Translations under genes and position numbers: made by a program
Part shown: positions 26,726 to 34,969 of the stretch, piece after piece
Layout of the letters: each line of letters begins with the position of its first letter
Numbering within the stretch: position 1 is the first letter of the stretch
NCBI RefSeq assembly: GCF_014295035.1
Contig: NZ_CP060404.1
Span: 8,286,501 to 8,350,500 of the forward strand
Direction: 5' to 3'
From: Streptomyces buecherae
Lineage (GTDB): Bacteria; Actinomycetota; Actinomycetes; Streptomycetales; Streptomycetaceae
DNA: 64,000 nt
Notes under the pieces: generated by a model
The model's input: the letters and a program-made list of their open reading frames with translations, nothing else
What the model was told of the DNA's origin: nothing
The model's database searches: none

Positions 26726-27099
26726 TCGCGGCGGGGGAGGGCGCAGGCGGGGGTGCCGCCCGGCATCCGGTGGCGGTTGTCGGCCACCACGCGGTAGACG
26801 ACGTGGCCGATCCAGCGCAGCGGCGGCAGGTTCACCAGCGCGCCCAGCGGGGCCCAGCCGCGACCCGCGCTGAGCAGGAGCTTGGCGACCGCCCTGATCC
26901 CGCCGTACACGGTGCCGCTCGGCGTGACCCACAGCACCTCGTGCTCGGCCCTGTCCCGCGTGGTGCCGAGTTCCCCCAGGTCGGCGAACTGCCAGGCGGT
27001 CACCTCGCAGCGGGGCCGGATGCGGCGCTCGGCGAAGGCCACGCAACTGGTGCAGAACGCGCAGTCGCCGTCGTAGATCAACACAGGTCGGGTCCGCAT
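26713..27099 (-). CDS. DCC (DUF393) thiol-disulfide oxidoreductase-like protein
   Basis: A 128-residue DCC-family protein named for its N-terminal motif, here YDGDCAFC (about residues 8-15), with the redox-like CxxC pair, and conserved GGIRAVAKLL and NRHRMPGG segments. A thioredoxin-like fold is expected; partners are unknown. The start is the ATG giving MRTRPVLIYDG, after a G-rich stretch; an upstream in-frame start adds basic residues not seen in the family. The last codons and stop lie inside a 26-bp tandem repeat. Confidence 0.87.
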   Translation of the reverse strand: MRTRPVLIYDGDCAFCTSCVAFAERRIRPRCEVTAWQFADLGELGTTRDRAEHEVLWVTPSGTVYGGIRAVAKLLLSAGRGWAPLGALVNLPPLRWIGHVVYRVVADNRHRMPGGTPACALPRRDAPR

Positions 27100-27331
27100 G
27101 CCCCCATCATGCCCCGCCCGTTCTGGGCGCCGCCCCCGGGTCTGCTCCACGTGGCCGGGCGCAGGGGCGGCCCCGGTGGGCGCGTCGTGTGGCGGAGCGG
27201 GCGCGTCCGTACAACCCCCGACGCCCGCGGGCGGTCACCCCAGGTGATCGGCGGCTCAACCCGACCCCACGGAGCGGCGAACCAGAGCTGAACCCGCGAC
27301 GCCAGCCGTCCCCCACCCACCGGAGGACCCC

Positions 27332-28816
27332 GTGCACCCACGCTCCCGCACGCTCGCCGCGGCCCTGTCCGCCCTCGCGGCGACCACCGCCCTCACCCTG
27401 CCCACCGCGCACGCCGCCCCGCAGCGCGAGGCGCCGCCGTACGACCTGAACGGCGACGGCTTCCCGGAGGTGGTGGTCGGCGTGGCGAACGGCACCGTCG
27501 ACGGCCACCAGCAGGCCGGCTACGTCGCCGTGGTGCCCGGCTCGGCTACCGGGCCCGCGACCGCGGAGCGCTGGACGGTCAGCCAGGCCAGCACCGGGGT
27601 ACCCGGCGCACCCGAGCCCTTCGACCAGTTCGGCGCCCACCACACGAGCGCCGACCTCGACCGCGACGGCTACGCGGACCTCCTCGTCGCCGTGCCCGGC
27701 GAGGACGGGTCGACCGAGGACGCCGGCCGCGTCGTCATCCTCTGGGGCGCGACCGACGGCCTCGGCGGGACCACCAGCGTGCCCGGCCGCGCGGCCTACG
27801 GCCGGGTCGGTGGCCACGGCCTGGCCGTCGCCGACGTCGACGGCGACGGGGCGCGGGACATCGTCACCGCCGACGACGGCGAGGAGTTGGCCACCCTCTC
27901 GCTCGCCCGCGGCCCCTTCGCGCCGGGACGGACCCCCGCCCCGCTCACCCGCGTGACGGACACCGGGATCACGCACTTCAGCAGCGTGGTCGCCCTCGCC
28001 GTCGGGGACCTCGACGGCGACGGCCGCGACGACGTGGTGGCCCCCTGGCGCGGCCTGGAGGGCGACGGCACCGCCATGCTGCGCGGCACGCCAGACGGCC
28101 TCGCCCGCGAACGCGCCTGGCACCACGAGACCGGCGGTCAGTCGATCGCGGCCGGCGACTTCGACCGCGACGGCTACGCCGACCTGGCCGTGGGCGGCGC
28201 CCGCAGCGTCGGCCCCGACGACCCGGGCTGGGAGCCGCGGTACCCGGTCGCGAGCGGCGTCGGCGGCACGGTACGCGTGCTCTACGGCGGGCCCGAGGGC
28301 CCGGCCGGCAGCCGGGAGCCCGCCGACTTCAGCCAGGAGACGCCGGGCGTACCGGGCACCGGCGCGGGCGAGAGCGAGCGCGGCGACGACTTCGGGTTCG
28401 CGGTCTCGGCCGCCGACGCCGACGCGGACGGACACGCCGACCTGGCGGTCGGCGCGCCGGGCGAGGCCGCCGGGCCCAGGGCCGGTGCCGGCCGCGTCAC
28501 GCTGCTGTACGGCTCGCCCACCGGCCTGCGTGCCGACCGCTCGCACGGCGTCCACCAGGACGCGCCCGGCGTGCCGGGCAGCAGCGAGGCCCGGGACGCC
28601 TTTGGCGCGAAGGTGGTGCTGCGTGACGCCGACGGTGACCGGCGGGCCGACCTGCACACCGCGGCGACGGGTGAGGACGGTGGGGACGGCCGCGTCTGGT
28701 CACTGCTCCGGGCGGCCGACGACGGCGCCGTCACCGGGGTGGGTTACAGCGCGGCCGGCCTGCACTTGCCGGCGCCGACCCGTGGCCTGGAGTTCGGGCG
28801 CGGTCTGGGCAACTGA
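27332..28816 (+). CDS. Secreted FG-GAP/VCBS beta-propeller protein
   Basis: A 494-residue protein with a Sec signal peptide (hydrophobic core, cleavage probably after AHA near residue 28). The mature part is an integrin-alpha-like beta-propeller with seven calcium-binding loops of DxDxDG type: DLNGDGFPEV, DLDRDGYADL, DVDGDGARDI, DLDGDGRDDV, DFDRDGYADL, DADADGHADL and a weaker DADGDRRADL. Such proteins are extracellular, often adhesive or carbohydrate-binding; no catalytic domain is visible. The GTG start has GGAGGA at a good distance. Confidence 0.9.
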   Translation: MHPRSRTLAAALSALAATTALTLPTAHAAPQREAPPYDLNGDGFPEVVVGVANGTVDGHQQAGYVAVVPGSATGPATAERWTVSQASTGVPGAPEPFDQFGAHHTSADLDRDGYADLLVAVPGEDGSTEDAGRVVILWGATDGLGGTTSVPGRAAYGRVGGHGLAVADVDGDGARDIVTADDGEELATLSLARGPFAPGRTPAPLTRVTDTGITHFSSVVALAVGDLDGDGRDDVVAPWRGLEGDGTAMLRGTPDGLARERAWHHETGGQSIAAGDFDRDGYADLAVGGARSVGPDDPGWEPRYPVASGVGGTVRVLYGGPEGPAGSREPADFSQETPGVPGTGAGESERGDDFGFAVSAADADADGHADLAVGAPGEAAGPRAGAGRVTLLYGSPTGLRADRSHGVHQDAPGVPGSSEARDAFGAKVVLRDADGDRRADLHTAATGEDGGDGRVWSLLRAADDGAVTGVGYSAAGLHLPAPTRGLEFGRGLGN

Positions 28817-28879
28817 CCGCCGGCCGGCGCCACCTGGGACCGCGACGGCCCACTGGGCGCGAAGCGGGGCCGGGGTGAG

Positions 28880-29140
28880 TCAGGGCGCGGGCCTGGCGGC
28901 CGGGCTCGCGGTGGTCAAGGCGCCCTGGCACAGGGCGCGCTCCGGGGCGCAGTTCGGACAGGGGCGGGTGCCGGGCGTGGCCAGGAGCGCCAGCGCGGCC
29001 TCGGTCGTGACCAGGTCCGCGCAGTCGGAGGCGGCCCGACACGTGTCGCGGTGCAACACCAGCCAGTTGCCGCCGGCCGCGCTCGGCGCGGACTCGTGGA
29101 CCCGCCACCAGCCCGCTCCGACGTCCTCCTCGACGTGCAT
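28880..29140 (-). CDS. Small cysteine-containing protein, DUF6233-like C terminus
   Basis: An 86-residue protein of unknown function. The pattern HRDTC, then a helical EAALALLATPG, then RPCPNCAPERAL resembles the C-terminal zinc-ribbon-like half of DUF6233 proteins common in Streptomyces, but the match is by eye only. The ATG at 29140 follows GGGAGGGG, better than an in-frame start 36 bp upstream. Two unusual upstream elements (direct repeats and an AT-rich site at 29184-29260) may control it. Confidence 0.65.
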   Translation of the reverse strand: MHVEEDVGAGWWRVHESAPSAAGGNWLVLHRDTCRAASDCADLVTTEAALALLATPGTRPCPNCAPERALCQGALTTASPAARPAP

Positions 29141-29183
29141 GGGTAGGCCCCTCCCGGTCAGACGGCTCGTTGACATCGGCGCG

Positions 29184-29260
29184 TGAGAGCGATGCTTCGC
29201 ATGAGAGCGATGCTTGTCGCTGCGGGGAGGTGGATCAAGTACCTACAAAAAAGTGCGTGC
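29184..29260 (-). promoter_or_regulatory. Direct repeats and AT-rich site upstream of small gene
   Basis: TGAGAGCGATGCTT occurs twice, at 29184-29197 and 29202-29215, with an 18-bp period; each includes the partial palindrome ATGC-N3-GCAT. About 20 bp further upstream is AGTACCTACAAAAAAGTG (29238-29255), strikingly AT-rich for this genome and reminiscent of operator-promoters controlled by HxlR-type regulators. No HxlR gene is present nearby. The elements lie 44-120 bp upstream of the small gene at 29140. Confidence 0.45.
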
Positions 29261-29284
29261 GGTGGCATCGGGTGATTCGGCCAG

Positions 29285-30109
29285 TCACGGCCTGGCGTGC
29301 GCCCGCAGTTGGGCCACGGCGTAGGCCCGGCCGCCCAGGGTCAGCGCCCGCGCGGCGTAGGCCGCCACGCGCTGCGTCGGGTTGAGGCGCTCCATCACGC
29401 CGTGCTCGCGCACCAGCGACCAGCCGGGGGCGTGCTGAGCCAGCCGGGCGCCGTTGCGGACGCCGAAGAGGAAGCGAGCCCCGGTGGCCTTCACGATCGG
29501 GTGGCGGTCGCTGTGGGCGAGCTTGGGGTGGAAGTAGTCGGCGGCCAACTCCGTGCCGGGGCCGAACGTGGCGCGGATGGCGTCGAGGCAGGTCCGCACG
29601 CCGTCCGGGGCGAGGTACATCAACACCCCCTCGGCCAGCACCAGCACGGGACCGTCGGCGCCCGGCAGGCCCCGCGCCCAGTCGGGTTCGGTGATCGAGG
29701 CGGCCCGCAGGGTGATGTCCTCGTCCGGGAGCAGCCGCCGCCGCAGCGCGATGACCTCGGCGGTGTCCACGCCGACCCAGCGCACACCCGGGGCGCCCTC
29801 GGCGAGCCGGTGGTTGCGGGTGCACAGGCCGATACCGGCGGAGACCACCGTGGCGGTGGGATGGTCGGCCACGAACGCCTCGGTCAGCGCGTCGAACACC
29901 ATGCCTCGGTGCAGCCCGCCCAGCATGTTCGGCCGGTCGCGGATCACCTCGGGGTCGGCGTACCCGGTGCGGGCGAGGAGGTCGGCGGCGAGGGGGTCGC
30001 GGAAGGACGACTCGGGTACGAACCGCGCCGCGTGCGCGCGGGCGTACAGGGGCGTTAACAGGGTGCGCGCCACGCCGTCGAGGCCGTGCGCGGTGGGGTA
30101 ATCCGCCAT
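29285..30109 (-). CDS. O-methyltransferase, LCMT/TcmP-like, TTA codon
   Basis: A 274-residue methyltransferase of the leucine carboxyl methyltransferase (LCMT) superfamily, close in layout to polyketide O-methyltransferase TcmP: DGVARTLLTPLYARA near the start, TVVSAGIGLCTRNHRL as SAM motif I, GVDTAEVIALRR, and AEGVLMYL. Such enzymes methylate carboxyl or phenolic groups of small molecules. Codon 18 is TTA (complement of 30056-30058), predicting bldA-dependent translation and a role in late growth. The ATG at 30109 has a weak site. No other biosynthetic genes adjoin it. Confidence 0.87.
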   Translation of the reverse strand: MADYPTAHGLDGVARTLLTPLYARAHAARFVPESSFRDPLAADLLARTGYADPEVIRDRPNMLGGLHRGMVFDALTEAFVADHPTATVVSAGIGLCTRNHRLAEGAPGVRWVGVDTAEVIALRRRLLPDEDITLRAASITEPDWARGLPGADGPVLVLAEGVLMYLAPDGVRTCLDAIRATFGPGTELAADYFHPKLAHSDRHPIVKATGARFLFGVRNGARLAQHAPGWSLVREHGVMERLNPTQRVAAYAARALTLGGRAYAVAQLRAHARP

Positions 30110-30459
30110 ATCCGTAGGCTCACCCCGGCGCGCGGGCCCGTCAAGGCCCTGACCGGCCACGCATCGCGCGCAGCGACCGAGTGGCCGCGCAGGGTGTCGG
30201 CGGCCGAGCGGTCGCGGCCGGCGCGGAACCGGGCCCGCGACCGGGGCGCACACCCCTCCACCGCGCGGGCCGGAAACGGGCCGAACGGGCTGACGGGCCT
30301 CCCGGCGACGGCCCCCGGCGCGCCCCCTCGTACGGTGAGACCCGCGCGGGGTGGTCGGGCGAGGCCGCCCGTCCCGGTCGGGCGCGCGACATCGGAAGGC
30401 ACGGGAGTCCGCGCCTTCGCACGGGCCCGGTTGGCCCGCCCCGGAAGGAGTCCCACATC
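30110..30459. other. Divergent intergenic region, no gene seen
   Basis: A 350-bp GC-rich gap between a leftward methyltransferase gene and a rightward serine hydrolase gene. It presumably holds both promoters. The ribosome site GGAAGGAG for the hydrolase is at 30443-30450. Open frames crossing it are Arg/Pro-rich and not credible. Confidence 0.5.
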
Positions 30460-31290
30460 GTGCGCCCCTCACCCACCTGTGTGCTCAGCGGCGACGGTCC
30501 GGCGCGTGTCCGTCACGGACACGACCCCGACCGGTACGTGGAGATCGGTTCCCTGACCAAGGTCCTCACCGGCACCGCCCTGACGCGTCTGGCGGAGGCC
30601 GGGGTGCTGGGCCTGGAGGACCCGGTGGAGCGGTGGTTGCCGGTGCCGCCGGGTACCGGCATCACCCTGCGACACCTGGCCGAGCACACCTCCGGCCTGC
30701 CCCGGTTGCCCCCCGGCCTCGGCGGCCGGGACCCGTACGCCTCCTTCGACGACGCCGCGCTGCGCGCCCTGTCGACCAGGCTGGACGCGCTGGCCGTGGG
30801 CGAGCCCGGGGCGCGGGAGGAGTACTCCAACCTCGGCTACGCCGTGCTCGGCGCCGCGCTGGTCGCCGCGACGGGCCAACCGTACGAGCGGGTCGTACGG
30901 GACCACGTGCTGGACCCGCTCGGCATCGAAGCGATGGCCGCACACCCGCCGGCGGGTCAGGCCCTGCGCGCCACGGGGCTCTTCGGCCGCCCGCGCGCGT
31001 CGTGGACCATGGACGGCGCGATCCTGCCAGCCGGCGGGATGTGGGCAACCCCGCGCGCCGCGGCCCGCCTGCTCACGGGGTTGCTCGTGGACCGTGAACT
31101 CGGGGCCCCGGCGCTGACGTGGCGCCACGCCAAGGGCGTGACCTGGCACAACGGCGCCACGCGCGACGCCTCGGTGTTCGCCGGCGCGCTACCCGACGGG
31201 CGGTGGGTCCTCGTGCATCGCCTCGGTGGCTCGCACGCGGACACCGACGCGGAGGGCATGCGCCACCTGGCCCGGTCCGCGACGCGGTGA
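30460..31290 (+). CDS. Serine hydrolase, beta-lactamase (class C) family
   Basis: A 276-residue protein with the three active-site elements of the penicillin-binding-protein/class C beta-lactamase fold: SxxK in IGSLTKVLTG (about residue 29), YxN in EYSNLGYAVLG, and an HxG-like HNG near the C terminus. It lacks a signal peptide and is shorter than typical secreted esterase members, so it may be cytosolic with esterase or peptidase activity. The GTG at 30460 is chosen for its GGAAGGAG; the open frame extends upstream in low-complexity sequence. Substrate unknown. Confidence 0.83.
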   Translation: MRPSPTCVLSGDGPARVRHGHDPDRYVEIGSLTKVLTGTALTRLAEAGVLGLEDPVERWLPVPPGTGITLRHLAEHTSGLPRLPPGLGGRDPYASFDDAALRALSTRLDALAVGEPGAREEYSNLGYAVLGAALVAATGQPYERVVRDHVLDPLGIEAMAAHPPAGQALRATGLFGRPRASWTMDGAILPAGGMWATPRAAARLLTGLLVDRELGAPALTWRHAKGVTWHNGATRDASVFAGALPDGRWVLVHRLGGSHADTDAEGMRHLARSATR

Positions 31291-31297
31291 CCTGGGC

Positions 31298-31356
31298 GAC
31301 GCGCGCCGGGCCCGCCACGGCCGATAGCCGCGACGGGCCGGGCGTGGACGCGCGTC
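31298..31356. terminator. Imperfect hairpin between convergent genes
   Basis: An 8-bp outer stem (GACGCGCG and its complement) with a bulged, GC-rich inner stem lies between the convergent serine hydrolase and M23 peptidase genes. It is a plausible shared terminator, though imperfect. Confidence 0.4.
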
Positions 31357-31403
31357 ACACCGGGCAGCCGCGGGCCGGAGCGGGAACGCGGCAGGCGCCC
31401 CTG

Positions 31404-32222
31404 CTAGCAGATCGGCACGCCGGGCAACTGGGCCGCCGGGTGGTCGACGTAGATGTTGGAGATGAAGCCGCCCTGGTCGCGGAGCTTGCTCCACCAGTTG
31501 TTGGTGTGACCCTCGGCGGTGACGGTGCTGCCCTGCTTCTGGCAGACGACCGTCACGTTGGTCGGCCCGGGCAGGACGCCCACCACCGGCGAGTTGAGGT
31601 AGGCGTCGGCGCGCACCCGGATGTCCGACCCCCAGGTACGGAAGTTGCCGCCGCCGCCACCGCAGCCGTTGTCGCTGGTCAGGTACGACTGGTGGTACTG
31701 CGACGGGTAGGGCAGGCCCGCTCCGCCTATGACGATGTTCTGGCCCACGCCGTTGAGCAACTGCTCGTAGTGGATGTGCGCGCCCGAGGAGTGCCCGGTG
31801 CTGCCGGTCACGCCGATCTGCTGGCCCTGGCTCACGGCGGCGCCGCTGGGCACGGAGTAGGAGGCCAGGTGGAAGTAGTACGTCTTCCAGCCACCACCGT
31901 GGTCGATCACGATGTAGTTGCCGGCACCGCTCGGCTGTGACATGCGGGTGGCCGTCCCGGACGCGGACGCCAGCACGGGCGTGCCCGCCGTCGAACCGCC
32001 GTCCGCGCGCACGAAGTCGAGCGCGCGCCGCACCTCGGCGGAGTGGTGGCTGTAGGTCCACTTCTGGCCACAGGGGAACGGGGCCCGGAAGTTCGGCGCC
32101 GCCGCGAGCCGTGCGCCGTCGCCGGACGCCGACGTGGCGTGCGCGGGGGCGGTCAGCAGTGCGCCGATCGTGGCCACGACGGCCACCAGCAGCGACACCG
32201 TGCGCGAGCGTCTGTAGTGCAT
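31404..32222 (-). CDS. Secreted M23-family peptidase
   Basis: A 272-residue secreted protein: signal peptide to about residue 30 (APAHA), then an M23 (LytM/lysostaphin-like) zinc peptidase domain with the HxxxD-type first motif (SHHSAEVRRALDF), YYFHL, and the HxH motif GAHIHYEQL. The last 80 residues form a small SH3-like domain with two cysteines (WGSDIRVRADAYLNS to VVCQKQGS), probably wall-binding. M23 enzymes cut peptide cross-bridges of peptidoglycan. The ATG at 32222 follows GAAGGAG at 8 bases. A divergent intergenic region of 399 bp separates it from the TNT protein gene. Confidence 0.9.
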   Translation of the reverse strand: MHYRRSRTVSLLVAVVATIGALLTAPAHATSASGDGARLAAAPNFRAPFPCGQKWTYSHHSAEVRRALDFVRADGGSTAGTPVLASASGTATRMSQPSGAGNYIVIDHGGGWKTYYFHLASYSVPSGAAVSQGQQIGVTGSTGHSSGAHIHYEQLLNGVGQNIVIGGAGLPYPSQYHQSYLTSDNGCGGGGGNFRTWGSDIRVRADAYLNSPVVGVLPGPTNVTVVCQKQGSTVTAEGHTNNWWSKLRDQGGFISNIYVDHPAAQLPGVPIC

Positions 32223-32621
32223 CGAGATGACTCCTTCGTCGAACCGGGGGAGGCGGGTCGGCACCGCCGGGCCCGGCGGCCCGGCCGGCGTCGATCACGT
32301 GTACCACCGCCGCGCCGCGCCGCACACCCCGCGCGGTGGCCTCGACTCCACCTCGCCCGCTGCCTGCCGCCTCCGGTTTCGACCCCGTTCGCCGGGACGG
32401 GCGCGCGCAGCGCGGCGGACCGTGCGGCGAGCGGGTGACGGAAGCGGGCCGTCCGCAGCCCGCCGGGAGACGGACCCCGACGGGGAGCCGTCGCATAGGG
32501 GGACGCACCGGGCGCGTATCCCGACTCCTCATCGCCCTCGGCGACTGATCCCCTACGATGCGCACCGAGCCTGACGGGCAGTCAGCGCGACGAGCCACCC
32601 GTGCCACACGAGGAGACCCGC
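32223..32621. other. Divergent intergenic region upstream of M23 and TNT genes
   Basis: A 399-bp GC-rich gap with no credible gene. A large structured leader is possible on the M23 side because cell-wall hydrolase genes of actinomycetes often carry riboswitches, but I could not match a c-di-AMP riboswitch consensus. AGGAG at 32611-32615 serves the TNT gene. Confidence 0.45.
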
Positions 32622-33326
32622 ATGAACCGAAGGGGCGCCATCGCCAGCGCGCTGAGCACCGCCGTCATCGTGGTGGCCATGCCCGCCGCGAGCGCGGCGC
32701 AGCCGGCACCGGAGCGGCCCGCGGAGCGCCGCTCCGTCGCGCCGGCCGGTGCCGGCGCACAGTGGCGGGAGCCGTGCACCGGCGCCTACCAGGGGGACGC
32801 CCGGCTGGGGCCGCAGCGGCTGCCGCGGCTGTTGCGGTTCCCCGTGGGCCCGCTGGTGTTCGGCTACCAGCGCACCGGCAGGCTCTCCCCGGACGCCTTC
32901 CTCAGGAAGTACTGGGAGGGCCCGGCCGACAAGGGTGGCTGGAAGTACCCGCCCAACGACGGGTTCGCCGAGGTCAACGGCAAGGTCGACAAGCGGCGCG
33001 CCCAACTGCGGCCGGGCCAGCGGCTCGACCGGTTCGGCTCCGAGTACGGCGGCTACCTCGCGCCCGCGGGCGACCACTACGCCAAGCGCGCGCTGCCGCC
33101 GCAGAACCTCAACACGCGCGACGCCGCCTTCCCCTGCGACTACCACGTGTACGAGGTCACCAGGAAGTTCACCGTCTGGCAGGGCGGGATCGCGCCCTGG
33201 TTCGAGCAGCCGGGCGGCGGCCAGCAGATCAAGCTCGACCCGGCCCTCCTCAACCCGGGCCAGGGACAGCGGCTGAACGTGAAGTGGCTGCTCGACAACG
33301 GCTATCTCGCCGCGGCCAGGCGGTAG
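32622..33326 (+). CDS. Secreted TNT-domain protein (NAD glycohydrolase toxin-like)
   Basis: A 234-residue secreted protein: signal peptide with ASAA cleavage region near residue 25, a short Pro-rich linker, then a TNT domain (named after the tuberculosis necrotizing toxin, an NAD+ glycohydrolase). Diagnostic blocks are YPPNDGF, LRPGQRLDRFGSEYGGYL, RALPPQNLN, YHVYEV and QPGGGQQI, covering the Arg and Gln positions important in TNT. Unlike the mycobacterial toxin it has no channel domain. AGGAG precedes the ATG. The small gene 6 bp downstream probably encodes the cognate immunity protein. Confidence 0.9.
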   Translation: MNRRGAIASALSTAVIVVAMPAASAAQPAPERPAERRSVAPAGAGAQWREPCTGAYQGDARLGPQRLPRLLRFPVGPLVFGYQRTGRLSPDAFLRKYWEGPADKGGWKYPPNDGFAEVNGKVDKRRAQLRPGQRLDRFGSEYGGYLAPAGDHYAKRALPPQNLNTRDAAFPCDYHVYEVTRKFTVWQGGIAPWFEQPGGGQQIKLDPALLNPGQGQRLNVKWLLDNGYLAAARR

Positions 33327-33332
33327 CCGACC

Positions 33333-33566
33333 GTGGATCGTCGCGCGTTGCGCGAGGCCCTGCACGCGGCGCGGGTGAGCGATGACTACTACTGGATCGA
33401 GGGTGTGCACGAGCCCCGGCCCACCCCCGTGGACTATCTCTTCCTGCGCGCGAACGAGGGCGGCGGCTGGCAGGTCGGCGCGTACGAGCGCGGCGCGGGC
33501 GAGGTCATCGCCGTGCACGGTGACGAGGAGACGGCCTGCGCCCACCTGTTGGCGCTGCTGACCTGA
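33333..33566 (+). CDS. Probable immunity protein to the TNT toxin
   Basis: A 77-residue acidic protein with no signal peptide, starting at a GTG 6 bp after the TNT gene. It has an Asp/Tyr-rich segment (RVSDDYYWIEGVHE), a central beta hairpin (WQVGAYERG) and a helical C terminus. I recognise no named family, but small acidic proteins encoded directly downstream of TNT domains act as antitoxins that block the NAD-hydrolysing site. The coupling, acidity and cytosolic location support this role, which remains inference. Confidence 0.72.
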   Translation: MDRRALREALHAARVSDDYYWIEGVHEPRPTPVDYLFLRANEGGGWQVGAYERGAGEVIAVHGDEETACAHLLALLT

Positions 33567-33583
33567 GCCGTGCGCGCTCCGGG

Positions 33584-33617
33584 GCGCCCCGACCGGTGCC
33601 GTGGCCGGTCGGGGCGC
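33584..33617. terminator. Strong terminator between TNT pair and sugar genes
   Basis: A perfect 13-bp stem (GCGCCCCGACCGG and its complement) with an 8-nt loop lies 17 bp after the immunity gene stop and 41 bp before the convergent dehydrogenase stop. It marks the left boundary of the biosynthetic cluster. Confidence 0.85.
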
Positions 33618-33658
33618 GGGCCGGTCGCGGCTCGGTGAGGCGGTGCGCCCGGGGGGCT

Positions 33659-34924
33659 TCAGAGGATGTCGACCGACGCGCTCGGCTCCAGCCGGCGACG
33701 GCAGTCGAGGACGTAGGGCGCGTGCCGGGGGATGGCGGCGTAGTCGAACGCGTCGTGGTCGGTCAGCAGCACCACCGCGTCCGCCGCGGACAGTTCGGCC
33801 GGACCGAAGTCCACCCGGCGCACGCTGCTGTCCACCGTCACCGACTCCACCACGTGCGGATCGGCCGCGCGCACCTCGGCGCCGAGACCGATCAGCAGCT
33901 CCGCGACCTTGAGCGCCGGAGACTCGCGGGCGTCACCGGTGTTGGCCTTGTACGCCAGGCCGAGCAGCAGCACGCGGGCCCCGTTCAGCGAGCGACGGCG
34001 CGCGTTGAAGGCGAGCAGCAGCCGCTGCACCACGTGGTCCGGCATGTGGCCGTTGATGTGGTTGGCCAGCTCCACGAAGCGGAACCGGCGGCCGAGCGTG
34101 CGGTGCACCCGCCAGGACAGGTACTCCGGATCGACCGGCAGGCAGTGCCCGCCCACCCCGGGCCCGGGCGTGAACCGCATGAAGCCGAACGGCTTGGACG
34201 CCGCCGCGTCCAGCGCCTCCCACACGTCGATGCCCAACTCGTGCGCGTACATGGCGATCTCGTTGACCAGCGCGATGTTCACGTGCCGGAAGGTGTTCTC
34301 CACCAGCTTCGACAGCTCGGCGACCTCGGGCGTGCGCACCGGCACCGTCGTCTCGGTGATCGAGTCGTAGAAGGTTCGCACCGCCGCCAACGACGCCTCG
34401 TTGACGCCCGAGACCACCTTCGGTGTGTTGCCCAGGTGCCAGGTGGGGTTCCCCGGGTCGATGCGCTCGGGGCTGTACCCGAGGAAGAAACCCTCGCCGG
34501 CCACCAGTCCCGAGTCCTCCTCCAGGATCGGGCCCACCAACTCGGCGGTCGTGCCCGGGTACGTGGTGGATTCCAGCACGACCGTGACGCCGGGCCGCAG
34601 CCGGCTGGCGAGCAGCCGCGCGGCGTCCTCGACGTGCGACAGATGGGGGACCCCGTCCTTGAGCGGCGTCGGTACGGTGATGACGGCGATGTCGAATCCG
34701 TCGAGCTCGGCCGGGTCGGCCGTCGGCAGGTAGCTGCCGGCCTCCAGCAGCGCGGTCAACTCGGCGCTGGGCACGTCCTCGACGTAGGACTCGCCGGCCA
34801 CCAGCCGCTTCACCCGCTCACCGTCGATGTCGTAACCGACGACCCGGTGCCCGGCGCGGGCTGCCCGCACGGCCAGCGGCAGGCCGACGTAGCCCTGGCC
34901 CAGTATCGCGATCTTGCTGCTCAC
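33659..34924 (-). CDS. Nucleotide-sugar (UDP-glucose/HexNAc) 6-dehydrogenase
   Basis: A 421-residue enzyme of the UDP-glucose/UDP-ManNAc dehydrogenase family. It has the NAD-binding GQGYVGLPLA at the N terminus, VLESTTYPGTT, the linker AELSKLVENTFRHVNIALVNEIA split by the conserved Asn, the catalytic cysteine in GVGGHCLPVDP (about residue 260), and the C-terminal domain GLAYKANTGDARESPA. Such enzymes oxidise C6 of a UDP-sugar to a uronic acid in two NAD-dependent steps. The ESTTYPGTTAE and SPERIDPGN segments fit the HexNAc (WecC/WbpA-like) branch somewhat better than UDP-glucose dehydrogenase. It is the last gene of a three-gene operon with two sugar aminotransferase homologues. Confidence 0.9.
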   Translation of the reverse strand: MSSKIAILGQGYVGLPLAVRAARAGHRVVGYDIDGERVKRLVAGESYVEDVPSAELTALLEAGSYLPTADPAELDGFDIAVITVPTPLKDGVPHLSHVEDAARLLASRLRPGVTVVLESTTYPGTTAELVGPILEEDSGLVAGEGFFLGYSPERIDPGNPTWHLGNTPKVVSGVNEASLAAVRTFYDSITETTVPVRTPEVAELSKLVENTFRHVNIALVNEIAMYAHELGIDVWEALDAAASKPFGFMRFTPGPGVGGHCLPVDPEYLSWRVHRTLGRRFRFVELANHINGHMPDHVVQRLLLAFNARRRSLNGARVLLLGLAYKANTGDARESPALKVAELLIGLGAEVRAADPHVVESVTVDSSVRRVDFGPAELSAADAVVLLTDHDAFDYAAIPRHAPYVLDCRRRLEPSASVDIL

Positions 34925-34969
34925 GGATCGATCCTCCTGTGGACGGCGGTGCGTGCGGGCGGGCTGCGG

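Noticed and set aside
32223..32560. Possible c-di-AMP (ydaO-type) riboswitch upstream of the M23 peptidase
   Set aside because: Such riboswitches precede wall hydrolase genes in actinomycetes, but I could not identify the conserved core segments in this GC-rich leader.
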